Origin: an uncultured Clostridia bacterium
Lineage (GTDB): Bacteria > Bacillota > Clostridia > Christensenellales > Borkfalkiaceae
Assembly (NCBI GenBank): GCA_947628675.1
Contig: CANRAR010000006.1
Location: 1 to 64,000 of the forward strand
DNA length: 64,000 nt
Direction of reading: 5' to 3'
Part shown: one piece after another, positions 40,791-49,388 of the stretch
How positions within the stretch are numbered: the first letter of the stretch is position 1
Layout of the letters: every line of letters starts with the position of its first letter
Notes under the pieces: generated by a model
What the model saw: only the letters and a program-made list of their open reading frames with translations
What the model was told of the DNA's origin: nothing
The model's database searches: none
Made by a program: the position numbers and the translations under genes

Positions 40791-41503
40791 GATTCGCCTC
40801 CTTTGCGCTTCATGAAGAAGCGCGCCAGGGCGACTGCCGCCGTGAACACCACCGCGGCGAGCGCGGTGAGCCCCAAGAACTCCGCCCAAATTTCAATGGG
40901 AATGCCGAGTGTCGCGGTGAACGAATCCATGTAGCGCAGGTACGCCGTCACGCCGATCCAAAGCAGGAGGTCGGCGAGGATGGCGACGGACGCGCAGAGC
41001 AGCGCGAGCCACAGCGCGAAGCGCACGTTGAAGCGGGTGCGCTCGGCGCGGATGGGCGTATCGTCCACGCAGAGGATGCGCAGCGTCACATAGTCGGTAT
41101 TCTGGGGGAGGTAGGTGAGGTGGGTCTCCAAACCGTCGTTGAACTTCTCCTTGACGCGGAGAATGTTGATGATGTTGTTGGAGGCGTTGTAGACCACGAG
41201 TTCGTACTTGACGAACGCGATGAGGCGGTTCCACTCCCCGCGGAAATAGAGTTCCCCTCTCTCCCTGACGATGCGGTACGACTTGATGTACTGCCGCACG
41301 GAGGGCGCAGGTTCATACAGAAGAACGGCGCCGCGCTCATCCATGAGGCGCCCCACCGTCCTGTCTCTTGCCGGGATCGTGGCGGCGTGCATCTTGAGCA
41401 TGATGCGCGGAAGGAGCACCACGGTACAGACGACCACGGCGCCGAGCCCCACCACCAGCCATACGATCCAAAATATCATTGTACCAATCGAATCTGAACC
41501 CAT
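40787..41503 (-). CDS. Membrane protein, first gene of the AAA+/DUF2357/GH3/MBG operon
   Basis: N-terminal TM IFWIVWLVVGLGAVVVCTVVLL and C-terminal TMs; start MGSDSIG directly downstream of promoter. Confidence 0.75.
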   Translation of the reverse strand: MGSDSIGTMIFWIVWLVVGLGAVVVCTVVLLPRIMLKMHAATIPARDRTVGRLMDERGAVLLYEPAPSVRQYIKSYRIVRERGELYFRGEWNRLIAFVKYELVVYNASNNIINILRVKEKFNDGLETHLTYLPQNTDYVTLRILCVDDTPIRAERTRFNVRFALWLALLCASVAILADLLLWIGVTAYLRYMDSFTATLGIPIEIWAEFLGLTALAAVVFTAAVALARFFMKRKGGES

Positions 41504-41539
41504 AGAATGAGTATACCATACCCGCGCGCGCGATGTCAA
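41501..41539 (-). promoter_or_regulatory. Promoter of the eight-gene operon; 6 nt from -10 to ATG
   Basis: Minus: TTGACA (41539-41534) - 18 nt - TATACT (41515-41510) - CATTCT - ATG. Confidence 0.75.
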
Positions 41540-41663
41540 GAAAATCGCGCGCCCGTGTGTGAGGATTTCACAAAAATCTTTCGGGAATTTTTCCCATTTC
41601 CCCTCCCCTTCCCCTTTTCCCGCCTCTCCTCTCCCCTTTGTCCCGCCCCTCCTCCCTCGCCCC

Positions 41664-41720
41664 CGCGTCATTCTGAGTGGGGGCGTAGCCCCCCGAAGAA
41701 TCCCGAAAAACGAAGTCCGA
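41664..41720 (-). repeat. Family-1 hairpin repeat
   Basis: cgcgtcattctgagtgggggcgtagccccccgaagaatcccgaaaaacgaagtcc. Confidence 0.85.
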
Positions 41721-41746
41721 TTTGCCCTTTGGGTTACCGCGTCATT

Positions 41747-41856
41747 CTGCCCCGCCCACACTATTTTCGACCAAGGGCGGCACGCCCCACGCGCACCATT
41801 GCCGACTAAGCGTGGCACGAGGCGCAACGCGCCGAAGTAGCCGTAGGCGAAGTACG
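41747..41856 (-). repeat. Two tandem diverged copies of the mini-element seen at 19995-20053 and 49067-49119
   Basis: RC: TACTTCGGCGCG..CTCGTGCCACGCTTAGTCGGCAATGGTGCGCGTGGGG-CGTGCCGCCCTTGGTCGAAAATAGTGTGGGCGGGG-CAGAATGACGC. Confidence 0.7.
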
Positions 41857-41978
41857 GGGGCTGCGGCGGTTCCTGCCGCCGCAGCCGACGGGGGTGGGGC
41901 TTCCTTGCCCCTCTTCCTCCCCCGCGCATGGGGCGCCCGCCGCGCAACGCGCGGCGGGCGCCCCATGCACGTATCCGC

Positions 41979-42056
41979 AACACACAAAAGCGGGGAAGCC
42001 CGAAGGCCTCCCCGCGCGCGTTCCCCCCTGTCCGCGCCGCCATTTCACAATTCTTT
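41979..42056. repeat. Duplicate of the ilvE 3' end + downstream hairpin (partner 43229-43306)
   Basis: acacacaaaagcggggaagcccgaaggcctccccgcgcgcgttcccccctgtccgcgccgcYatttcacaattct in both. Confidence 0.9.
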
Positions 42057-42075
42057 GCCACCCCTCGGCGCTGTT

Positions 42076-42306
42076 TTACTTTGAGAACCAAACCGCCACG
42101 GTGGCGTGTTGCCCGTTGGGGAACCGCATGGAGATGCCGTCCTCCGTGAGGCGGCACGTCGCCACAAAAGCGTCCTTCAGGAGGGGCAAAATTTCGCGCG
42201 TCAACTCCCGCGCGCCGATCTCCGCCTCTCGCACGGCGTCATCCGTGTTTTGCGCTTCGCCTTCCTCTCCCCGCATTCCCAAAAAATTTTCTCTCTCGTT
42301 CTTCAT
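42076..42306 (-). CDS. Small conserved-looking hypothetical protein (76 aa)
   Basis: SD aaggagaaaactt-ATG; promoter TTGCCA-N17-TATACT upstream; divergent from XRE regulator. Confidence 0.6.
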   Translation of the reverse strand: MKNERENFLGMRGEEGEAQNTDDAVREAEIGARELTREILPLLKDAFVATCRLTEDGISMRFPNGQHATVAVWFSK

Positions 42307-42313
42307 AAGTTTT

Positions 42314-42402
42314 CTCCTTATCGACAATAGTATATCTTAACTACATTCTTTTGGCAAGGATTTGCAGTCCGTAGGTAGGATAATTTATTGTCGAAAAAGG
42401 AG
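42314..42402. promoter_or_regulatory. Divergent promoter region with inverted ATTGTCGAWAAGGAG-like operator half-sites
   Basis: Minus TATACT-ATTGTCGATAAGGAG (42330-42314); plus TTTATTGTCGAAAAAGGAG (to 42402). Confidence 0.55.
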
Positions 42403-42407
42403 TATTT

Positions 42408-42851
42408 ATGTCGAATTTGGCAATATTTCCCGAGCGGCTCAAAGAATTGATGTTTGATAACGGTCAAATGACTACGCGTGAACTTGCCGAAAAACTTGGC
42501 GTTCATTCCACTGCGGTCAGTGGCTGGGCGAGAGGAGCATCGCTGATCAATCTCGCCAACGCTGTGAAAATCGCGGATTTTTTTGAATGTTCGCTCGATT
42601 ATCTCGCGGGAGTTTCGGAGGTAGACCGCAAGGTTCCCGCGCGTCCGCTTGAACCATTTTACACGCGGCTACGGGCTGTGATGAGGAGTTGCAATGTTAC
42701 GCGGTACAAAATTGCCAAAGAGACGGAATTTAAGGATGTTTATTTTACGAAGTGGTCGCGCGGTTCAATTCCCGATTTGATCACCGTGATAAAACTCGCA
42801 CAGTACCTGCATATCTCCCTCGATTACCTCGTCGGCAGAACGGACTATTGA
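42408..42851 (+). CDS. XRE-family helix-turn-helix transcriptional regulator with two HTH-like halves
   Basis: MTTRELAEKLGVHSTAVSGWARGASLINLANAVKIADFFECSLDYLAG ... ISLDYLVGRTDY. Confidence 0.9.
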   Translation: MSNLAIFPERLKELMFDNGQMTTRELAEKLGVHSTAVSGWARGASLINLANAVKIADFFECSLDYLAGVSEVDRKVPARPLEPFYTRLRAVMRSCNVTRYKIAKETEFKDVYFTKWSRGSIPDLITVIKLAQYLHISLDYLVGRTDY

Positions 42852-43120
42852 AAAGCCCCTCATCGCTCGCGGCTGCCTCTCGTTCCGCGAATCGCGCGGG
42901 TACGTGAGCAACACAGCGTTTGGAGCATTCGGGGCGCGCGGGGAGTTCGGAGCGTGAAGCCCCGCTCTTGCTTTTTTTACCGATTTCTCTATTTAAGTTG
43001 TCCTTTTGTCTTTTTCAGCCTCCGTTTTCTCATTGCCGCCCCCGCTTTTTAATTCCCTTTTTCTCATTTTTTCTTATTATTTTATCTTCTATTTCCTCTT
43101 CTTTTTTTGATTTCTTTTTT

Positions 43121-43220
43121 ATGATGCGTCCCGATTTATCTCTACTCACAGTAGAATTTCATCATTCTTTTTTGCTGTTTTTACGATGCGCCGCAATCTC
43201 TCTCTACCCACAGTAGAATC
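43121..43220 (+). repeat. Two tandem copies of the palindromic gatgcgtcccgat..ctctactcacagtagaa repeat
   Basis: 43121-43156 and 43183-43218. Confidence 0.8.
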
Positions 43221-43288
43221 CCCCCCACACACACAAAAGCGGGGAAGCCCGAAGGCCTCCCCGCGCGCGTTCCCCCCTGTCCGCGCCG

Positions 43289-44350
43289 CTATTTCACAAT
43301 TCTCCGCCAACCCTCGGGGTCGGGGGATCTTCCGTATTGGATGCCCGTAATGGTCTCGTACAGCATCCGGGTAATGGCGCCCATCTTGCCGCCGTTCACC
43401 ACGTAGTCGGTGCCCTTGTAGCGGATGAGCCCGACGGGCGAGATGACCGCAGCCGTGCCCGTGCCGAACGCCTCGTCGAGCGTCCCGTTTTCCGCCGCCG
43501 CCGCGACCTCCTCGATGGAGATGCGCCGCTCGGTGACGCGGTAGCCCTTCTCCCGCAGAATGTGGAGGCAACTCTTGCGCGTGATGCCGGGCAGAATGGA
43601 GCCCGTGAGCGCGGGCGTTACAACTTCGCCGCCGATGACGAAGAACATATTCATGCTCCCCACTTCCTCGACGTATTTTTTCTCGGCGGAATCCAGCCAC
43701 AGCGCTTGGTCGAACCCCTTTTCCTCTGCGATCTCGCCCGCCTTGATGCTCGCGGCATAGTTGCCGAGGCACTTCGCCTCGCCCGTGCCGCCGAGCGAGG
43801 AGCGCGAGTAGTACTCCTCCACGATGAGTTTGACGGGCTCCAGCCCGTGCGCGTAGTAACTGCCGACGGGCGAGAGGATGATGAAGAAGAGATATTCGGT
43901 GGAGGCGTGTACGCCGAGCGCCACTTTGGTCGCCACGATGGTGGGACGGATGTAGAGCGCCGTGCCGGGCTCCGTCGGGATCCAGTCCTTCTCCAACTTC
44001 AAAAGCGTCTCGAGCCCCTCCTCGGCGACTTCCTCGGGGAAGCGCGGGATGCACATACGGTCGGCAGAGCGGTTCATGCGCGCCCAATTTTCGTTGGGGC
44101 GGAACACCGCAATGGAGCCGTCTGGCTGAATGAACGCCTTCATGCCCTCGAAGATGCCCTGCGCGTAGTGCAGAACGCTCGTAGCAAGGTCGAAGGGCTG
44201 CGGCACGTTGGGCTCGATTTTCGCATCGTGCCAACCCTCTTCCTTGGTGTACTTCATCGTGAACATATAGTCGGTGAAATACCTGCCGAAGCCGAGGGCT
44301 TCCCCCTTTTTCGGCTTCTCTTTGAGAACTTCCCGCTTGATGATCTCCAT
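43289..44350 (-). CDS. ilvE: Branched-chain amino acid aminotransferase
   Basis: YFTDYMFTMKYTKEEGWHDAKIEPN..LDPATSVLHYAQGIFEGMKAF-like; EVGSMNMFFVIGGEVVTPAL; GTGTAAVISPVG. Confidence 0.95.
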   Translation of the reverse strand: MEIIKREVLKEKPKKGEALGFGRYFTDYMFTMKYTKEEGWHDAKIEPNVPQPFDLATSVLHYAQGIFEGMKAFIQPDGSIAVFRPNENWARMNRSADRMCIPRFPEEVAEEGLETLLKLEKDWIPTEPGTALYIRPTIVATKVALGVHASTEYLFFIILSPVGSYYAHGLEPVKLIVEEYYSRSSLGGTGEAKCLGNYAASIKAGEIAEEKGFDQALWLDSAEKKYVEEVGSMNMFFVIGGEVVTPALTGSILPGITRKSCLHILREKGYRVTERRISIEEVAAAAENGTLDEAFGTGTAAVISPVGLIRYKGTDYVVNGGKMGAITRMLYETITGIQYGRSPDPEGWRRIVK

Positions 44351-44351
44351 G

Positions 44352-44978
44352 TTACTCCTCCGCGGCAAACGGAAAATAGTACCGCTTGCCGATCGTAATT
44401 TGAATTTTTCCGTTGAAGAAATCGCGCGCCCGCGCCTTGAAAATTTCCGCATCGCTCTCCTTGACGGCGACGGTGAATTCCGCCCGCTCTGAGAAATTTT
44501 TGGCGAGCACTTCCTTCCCCTCCAAAAAGCGGAGCGCGGCGTTTACGTCGGCATAATCGACGGAGAGCGCGAGTTCCTCGCACATCTCGAAATTGCAAAT
44601 TTTCGCGGCGGAGAGCGCCGCCGAGGCGCAGCCCGCATAGGCGCGCGTGAGCCCGCCCGCGCCCAACTTGATGCCGCCGAAGTAGCGCACGACGGCGACG
44701 AGCGTCTCTTTAAGTTCCTGCGCTTTGAGGACGCCCAGAATGGGCATTCCCGCGGTGCCCTGCGGTTCGCCCGCATCGGAGAACCGCTGCAAATTGCCCG
44801 CCTTATCGGCGATAAACGCAAAGCAGACGTGGGTCGCAAGCGGGTGCAGGGCGCAGATCTCCGCGAGTGCGGCGCGCGCCTCCTCCTCGCCCTCGACGTG
44901 TTTCGCGTAGGCGAGAAAGCGCGATTTTTCGATGACCTTCTCGGCGAACGCCTCGCCCGCGATGCTCCTGTATCCCAT
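44352..44978 (-). CDS. YigZ/IMPACT family protein
   Basis: EKSRFLAYAKHVEGEEEARAALAEI..DAGEPQGTAGMPILGVLKAQELKETLVAVVRYFGGIKLGAGGLTRAYAGCASAAL. Confidence 0.93.
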   Translation of the reverse strand: MGYRSIAGEAFAEKVIEKSRFLAYAKHVEGEEEARAALAEICALHPLATHVCFAFIADKAGNLQRFSDAGEPQGTAGMPILGVLKAQELKETLVAVVRYFGGIKLGAGGLTRAYAGCASAALSAAKICNFEMCEELALSVDYADVNAALRFLEGKEVLAKNFSERAEFTVAVKESDAEIFKARARDFFNGKIQITIGKRYYFPFAAEE

Positions 44979-46174
44979 TATTTGAGCACGACTTTGACGT
45001 GCACTTTTTTGCCCTTGTGCAGGACAAATTCTCCCGCGGGCAGGGGCATATTGAAGTCGGTCGCCTTCTCGCCTCCCACCGAGACGCCGCCCTGCTCGAT
45101 GAGCCTGCGCGCCTCGCCGTTGGACTTACAAAGCCCCGCCGCGACGAGCGCGGCGACGAGGTTGGGCGTGGAGGCGGGAATTTCCACCGTGGGCATTTCG
45201 CCCGCGCCGCCGAACGCCGCCCGCGCCTCGGACTGCGCCTTTTCGGCTTTTTCCGCCCCGTGTACCATTTTCGTAAGTTCGAAGGCAAGCCGCTCCTTTG
45301 CGGCGTTCATGCGCTCGTCGCGGTAGCGGCAAAGTTCGGCGATCTCTTCAAGCGGCAAAAACGTGAGCATACGGAAGCACTTTTCCACATCCTCGTCCGC
45401 CGTGTTGCGCCAATACTGGTAGAATTCGTAGGGCGAAGTCTTGTTCTCATCGAGCCACAGGGCGCCCTTCTGCGTCTTGCCCATCTTCTTGCCCTCGCTC
45501 GTCGTGAGGAGCGCCGTCGTCATGGCGAAGGCGGGTTTGTGCTCTTTTCTGCGGATGAGGTCGGCGCCCGCCAGAATGTTGCTCCACTGGTCGTCGCCCC
45601 CGAGTTCCAAAGAGCAGCCGTACTTTTGGTGCAGGACGAGAAAATCGTATGCCTGCATGAGCATATAGTTGAATTCGAGGAAGGAAAGCCCCCGCTCCAT
45701 TCTCGTTTTGAAGCACTCGGCGGTGAGCATTTTATTCACGGAAAAATGTACGCCGATGTCGCGCAAAAAGTCGATATAATTGAGGCTTAAAAGCCAATCT
45801 GCATTGTTGACGACGATGGCGGCGTTCTCGCCCTCGAAGCGGACGAAGCGCGCCATCTGCCTTTTGAAGCACTCCACGTGATGGGCGATGGTCTCCTTGG
45901 TCATCATCGCGCGCATATCCGTTCTGCCCGAGGGGTCGCCCACCATGGCGGTGCCGCCGCCGATGAGCACGATGGGCTTATGGCCTGCATCCTGCATCCA
46001 CTTCATGATGACGAGTTGCATGAAGTGCCCGACGTGAAGGCTATCCGCCGTCGGGTCGAACCCGATGTAGAAGGGTACGCTCTCGCGGGCGAGCATCTCC
46101 TTTAGTTCGTCCTCGTACACCGTCTGTTTGATAAATCCCCGCTCTTTGAGGGTATCCAAAATGTTGCCGTTCAT
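44978..46174 (-). CDS. tyrS: Tyrosyl-tRNA synthetase
   Basis: [63 protein letters not shown]-terminal S4 domain. Confidence 0.97.
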   Translation of the reverse strand: MNGNILDTLKERGFIKQTVYEDELKEMLARESVPFYIGFDPTADSLHVGHFMQLVIMKWMQDAGHKPIVLIGGGTAMVGDPSGRTDMRAMMTKETIAHHVECFKRQMARFVRFEGENAAIVVNNADWLLSLNYIDFLRDIGVHFSVNKMLTAECFKTRMERGLSFLEFNYMLMQAYDFLVLHQKYGCSLELGGDDQWSNILAGADLIRRKEHKPAFAMTTALLTTSEGKKMGKTQKGALWLDENKTSPYEFYQYWRNTADEDVEKCFRMLTFLPLEEIAELCRYRDERMNAAKERLAFELTKMVHGAEKAEKAQSEARAAFGGAGEMPTVEIPASTPNLVAALVAAGLCKSNGEARRLIEQGGVSVGGEKATDFNMPLPAGEFVLHKGKKVHVKVVLK

Positions 46175-46212
46175 GATAAATTTATTATAATTCCCGCGCG
46201 GGCGGATGTCAA
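46172..46212 (-). promoter_or_regulatory. tyrS promoter, 9 nt from -10 to ATG, no SD
   Basis: Minus: TTGACA (46212-46207) - 17 nt - TATAAT (46189-46184) - AAATTTATC - ATG. Confidence 0.75.
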
Positions 46213-46327
46213 ACGTTCGGCGCGGATATTTGAGAATTTCGCCACGCCGCAGTTTGAAATTTCACCCCGACGAAAAATTTTATTTCGCCCCGACGAAAAA
46301 TCAAATTTTTTTAGGTGCGCGGGCGGG

Positions 46328-46897
46328 CTATTTTTTGAGAAATTCTTTGCCGCTTCCCCACGCCTTGCCCACTTTTTTGCCGAGGGAAAGGTAGTTGTGC
46401 CCCATCTCGTCGAACACGAACACGTCGAGTTTTTCGGCATCCACCCTGCCCTTCTCGTTGAGCACTTTTTCGTCGGCGAGAATGTTGACGATCTTGCCGA
46501 GGACGCGGAGCCCGTACGGCTGCTCCTGCATTTCGGCGACGGTGCACTCGAGCGTGACGGGGTACTCCGTGATGACGGGCGCATCGACGCGCTCGCTTCT
46601 TACGGCGTGGAGCCCCGAACGGGCGAATTTATCGGGCACGTCGTTGCCCGAGACGATGCCGAGATAATCGGATGCGGCGAGCGTATCGACGCCCGGCATT
46701 CCCAAAGTGAACGCGCCGCGCGCCCTTAAATTGGCGACCGTCTTGTGGGTCTCCTCGAGGTTGAGCGCGACCATGTCCTCCGCGCAGATGCCGCCCCACG
46801 CCATCATCATCGCGTCCACGCTGCCGTCCTCGTTGTACGTGCCGATCATGTACGTCGGCATCGGGTAGAGATATGCCTTTACGCCCAAACTTTTCAT
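46328..46897 (-). CDS. Flavin reductase family protein
   Basis: MPTYMIGTYNEDGSVDAMMMAWGGICAEDMVALNLEETHKTVANLRARGAFTLGMP. Confidence 0.88.
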   Translation of the reverse strand: MKSLGVKAYLYPMPTYMIGTYNEDGSVDAMMMAWGGICAEDMVALNLEETHKTVANLRARGAFTLGMPGVDTLAASDYLGIVSGNDVPDKFARSGLHAVRSERVDAPVITEYPVTLECTVAEMQEQPYGLRVLGKIVNILADEKVLNEKGRVDAEKLDVFVFDEMGHNYLSLGKKVGKAWGSGKEFLKK

Positions 46898-46981
46898 GCT
46901 AAATTCCTCCGAAAATTTTTTTGTTTTTATTGTACTTGACGCGCTGCGGATTGTCAAGTTTTTTATTTGGAATGTCCTATT

Positions 46982-47205
46982 TTATCCCTCCCGCCCGCGC
47001 GCGCAGTTCCCCCCGTAGGGGGGAACTGCGCGCGCGGGCGGGAGGGATAATTTTTTTCCGCGCCGCCCCGCTTTTGGGTTTGCCCCGCCGTTTTTTTGCC
47101 CGAATTTTTCATGGTTTTTTCCTCCGCTTTTTTACACTTTTATTGTACCATGCGCGCGGAATTTTCGGCGGGATATATGACAGGATTTTTTGAAAAAATT
47201 TTTGG
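46982..47205. repeat. Composite intergenic repeat copy 2 (69-bp hairpin + gtaccat..gggatatatgacaggattttttgaaaaa)
   Basis: TTATCCCTCCCGCCCGCGCGCGCAGTTCCCCCC-gta-GGGGGGAACTGCGCGCGCGGGCGGGAGGGATAA; cf. 7067-7290. Confidence 0.75.
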
Positions 47206-47210
47206 GGAGG

Positions 47211-47302
47211 CGGACTTCGCCCATCGGGATTCTTCACCCTCCGCCCGCGCCCTGCCCCCGCAAAGGGGGCAGGGCGCGGGCGGAGGGTTCAGAATGACGC
47301 GG
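47211..47302 (+). repeat. Family-1 hairpin repeat with long stem
   Basis: cggacttcgcccatcgggattcttcaccctccgcccgcgccctgcccccgcaaagggggcagggcgcgggcggagggttcagaatgacgcgg. Confidence 0.9.
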
Positions 47303-47492
47303 GAGAACGGGCGGGGGGGGGACGCGGTACGACGAGCGCGCGGGGCGGAGGGACGCGGAGGGGCGGTATGAGGAGGTAAGGACAACCCCCACCTGCCGCG
47401 GCAAAGCCGCGCCACCCGCCCCCTTCAAAGGGGGCAGGTCATTGCCAACCCTCCCGAAACGAAGGCAAAAAAATTCCCCCGTGAGGGGGCTG

Positions 47493-47548
47493 TCGGACTG
47501 CGTTGTTCGGGATTCTTCACCCCCTTGCGGGGGTTCAGAATGACGCGG
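47493..47548 (+). repeat. Family-1 hairpin repeat
   Basis: cggactgcgttgttcgggattcttcacccccttgcgggggttcagaatgacgcgg. Confidence 0.9.
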
Positions 47549-47606
47549 GAGAACGGGCGTGGAAAGGCAAAAAAATTCCCCCGCAAGGGGGGAATCCGTA
47601 GAAACG

Positions 47607-48980
47607 TTACATGATGTTTTTGACGCTGCGGGGGAAGAGGGTGACATCGCGGATGTTCTCCATGCCCGTGACGTACATGACGAACCGCTCGAAGCCGAGG
47701 CCGAAGCCGCCGTGCGGGACGCTGCCGAATTTGCGCAGGTCGAGGTACTGCGCGTACGCCGATTTATCCATGTGGCGCGCGTCCATCGCCGCGACGAGCT
47801 TTTCGTAGTCCGCCTCCCTCTCGCTGCCGCCGATGATCTCGCCGATGCCGGGAACGAGCAAGTCGGTTGCCGCGACCGTCTTGCCGTCGGGGTTCTGCTT
47901 CATGTAGAAGGACTTAATTTCCTTGGGGTAGTCGGTGACGAACACGGGGCGCTTGAATACCTGCTCGGTGAGGTACTTCTCGTGCTCGGATTGCAAATCG
48001 CTCCCCCAATGCACGGGGAATTCGAACTGCGAATTTTTCTCCTCCAAAATTTTCACCGCCTCGGTGTAGGAGCACACGGCGAAGTCGGAATGGGCGACAT
48101 GGGTGAGTTTTTCGAGGAGCCCCTTCTCCACGAAACTATCGAAAAATTTGAGTTCCGCGGGGCACTCCTCCATGACCGCCTTGATGAGATACTTCAAAAG
48201 ATCCTCGGCGAGTTCGATGACGTCGGGCAGTTCGGCGAACGCTACTTCGGGTTCAATATGCCAAAATTCGGCGAGGTGGCGCGTGGTGTTGGAATTTTCC
48301 GCGCGGAAGGAGGGCCCGAAGGTGTAGATTTTGCCGAGCGCCATGGCGGCGACTTCGCCCTCGAGTTGTCCCGAGACGGAGAGACCCGCCTTCACGCCGA
48401 AAAAGTCGTTTTTGAAGTACTCCGCTTCGCTCTTGGCGGCGGCGTTCCAAGGCTGCGTGGTGACGCGGAACATCTCGCCCGCGCCCTCGCAGTCGCTCGC
48501 CGTGATGAGCGGGGTGTTGACGTAATAGAACCCGTGCGCGTGGAAGTAGCGGTGGATGGCCTGCGCCGCCACCGAACGGACGCGGAATACGGCTTGGAAG
48601 GTGTTCGTGCGGAGGCGCAAGTGCGGAATGGTGCGGAGGAACTCGAGCGTGGTGCGCTTCTTCTGGATGGGGAACTCCGCAGGGCACTTGCCGAGAAGTT
48701 GGATGCTTTCGGCGTTGAGTTCGTTGCCCTCCCCCTTGTACGCCTGAACGAGGGTGCCGCGGACTGCGACCGCCGCGCCCGTTGCCGTACAGGCGGCATC
48801 TACGGTGAGGGTCGCCTTATCGATGACGACCTGCAATTTGGCGAAGGACGAGCCGTCGGAGAGTTCCAAAAAGGCGACGTTGGAAGAGTCGCGGAAGGTG
48901 CGCACCCAGCCGCACACGACGGCCGTTTGACCGCGCAATTCCGCTTTGGAGATCGCTTCGGAAATATCGAGATGTTTCAT
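47607..48980 (-). CDS. asnS: Asparaginyl-tRNA synthetase
   Basis: VVCGWVRTFRDSSNVAFLELSDGSSFAKLQVV OB-fold; class II motifs; SVPHGGFGLGFERFVMYVTGMENIRDVTLFPRS. Confidence 0.95.
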   Translation of the reverse strand: MKHLDISEAISKAELRGQTAVVCGWVRTFRDSSNVAFLELSDGSSFAKLQVVIDKATLTVDAACTATGAAVAVRGTLVQAYKGEGNELNAESIQLLGKCPAEFPIQKKRTTLEFLRTIPHLRLRTNTFQAVFRVRSVAAQAIHRYFHAHGFYYVNTPLITASDCEGAGEMFRVTTQPWNAAAKSEAEYFKNDFFGVKAGLSVSGQLEGEVAAMALGKIYTFGPSFRAENSNTTRHLAEFWHIEPEVAFAELPDVIELAEDLLKYLIKAVMEECPAELKFFDSFVEKGLLEKLTHVAHSDFAVCSYTEAVKILEEKNSQFEFPVHWGSDLQSEHEKYLTEQVFKRPVFVTDYPKEIKSFYMKQNPDGKTVAATDLLVPGIGEIIGGSEREADYEKLVAAMDARHMDKSAYAQYLDLRKFGSVPHGGFGLGFERFVMYVTGMENIRDVTLFPRSVKNIM

Positions 48981-49022
48981 GGTTTTTTCTCCTATAATCG
49001 ACAGCGTTTTGAAGGTTTTGGG

Positions 49023-49127
49023 GGGCGGACTTCGCCCATCGGGATTCTTCACCCCCTGCGGGGGTTACTTCGCGCTACGCGCTCGTGCCGCCCTTGGTAG
49101 ACGAATAGTGCGGGCGGGGCAGAATGA
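49023..49127 (+). repeat. Family-1 hairpin repeat interrupted by the mini-element (49067-49119)
   Basis: gggattcttcaccccctgcgggggtt|acttcgcgctacgcgctcgtgccgcccttggtagacgaatagtgcgggcgggg|cagaatgacgcgg. Confidence 0.85.
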
Positions 49128-49203
49128 CGCGGTAACCATGCCCCACCCCCCTATCGCCCGCACGTATTATGCGGTCGAAGGGCGACACAAGCCCGCAGGG
49201 CGC

Positions 49204-49283
49204 AGTACCCCCCATTGCGGAGAAAGGCTCCACATATCATACGGTCGCCTTTCCCGAAAGCCTCAAGGAAGGCTCCCGAGGAG
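49204..49283 (+). repeat. Family-3 intergenic repeat copy 2
   Basis: ccccattgcggagaaaggctccacatatcatacggtcgcctttcccgaaagcctcaaggaaggctcc. Confidence 0.85.
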
Positions 49284-49288
49284 GGGGC

Positions 49289-49325
49289 AAGATACACTCG
49301 CCCGCTACGCGGGCTCGGTATGAGG
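49289..49325 (+). repeat. Family-2 hairpin repeat
   Basis: aagatacactcgcccgctacgcgggctcggtatgagg. Confidence 0.85.
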
Positions 49326-49388
49326 GGCGGGTCAATAGGCGCGGGCGAAGAAGACTGTGCAATTCGCCTTACCCATGCCATTGTAAAA

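Noticed and set aside
46175-46320. T-box leader upstream of tyrS
   Set aside because: A consensus promoter abuts the tyrS ATG, leaving no room for a leader, and no T-box sequence was seen.
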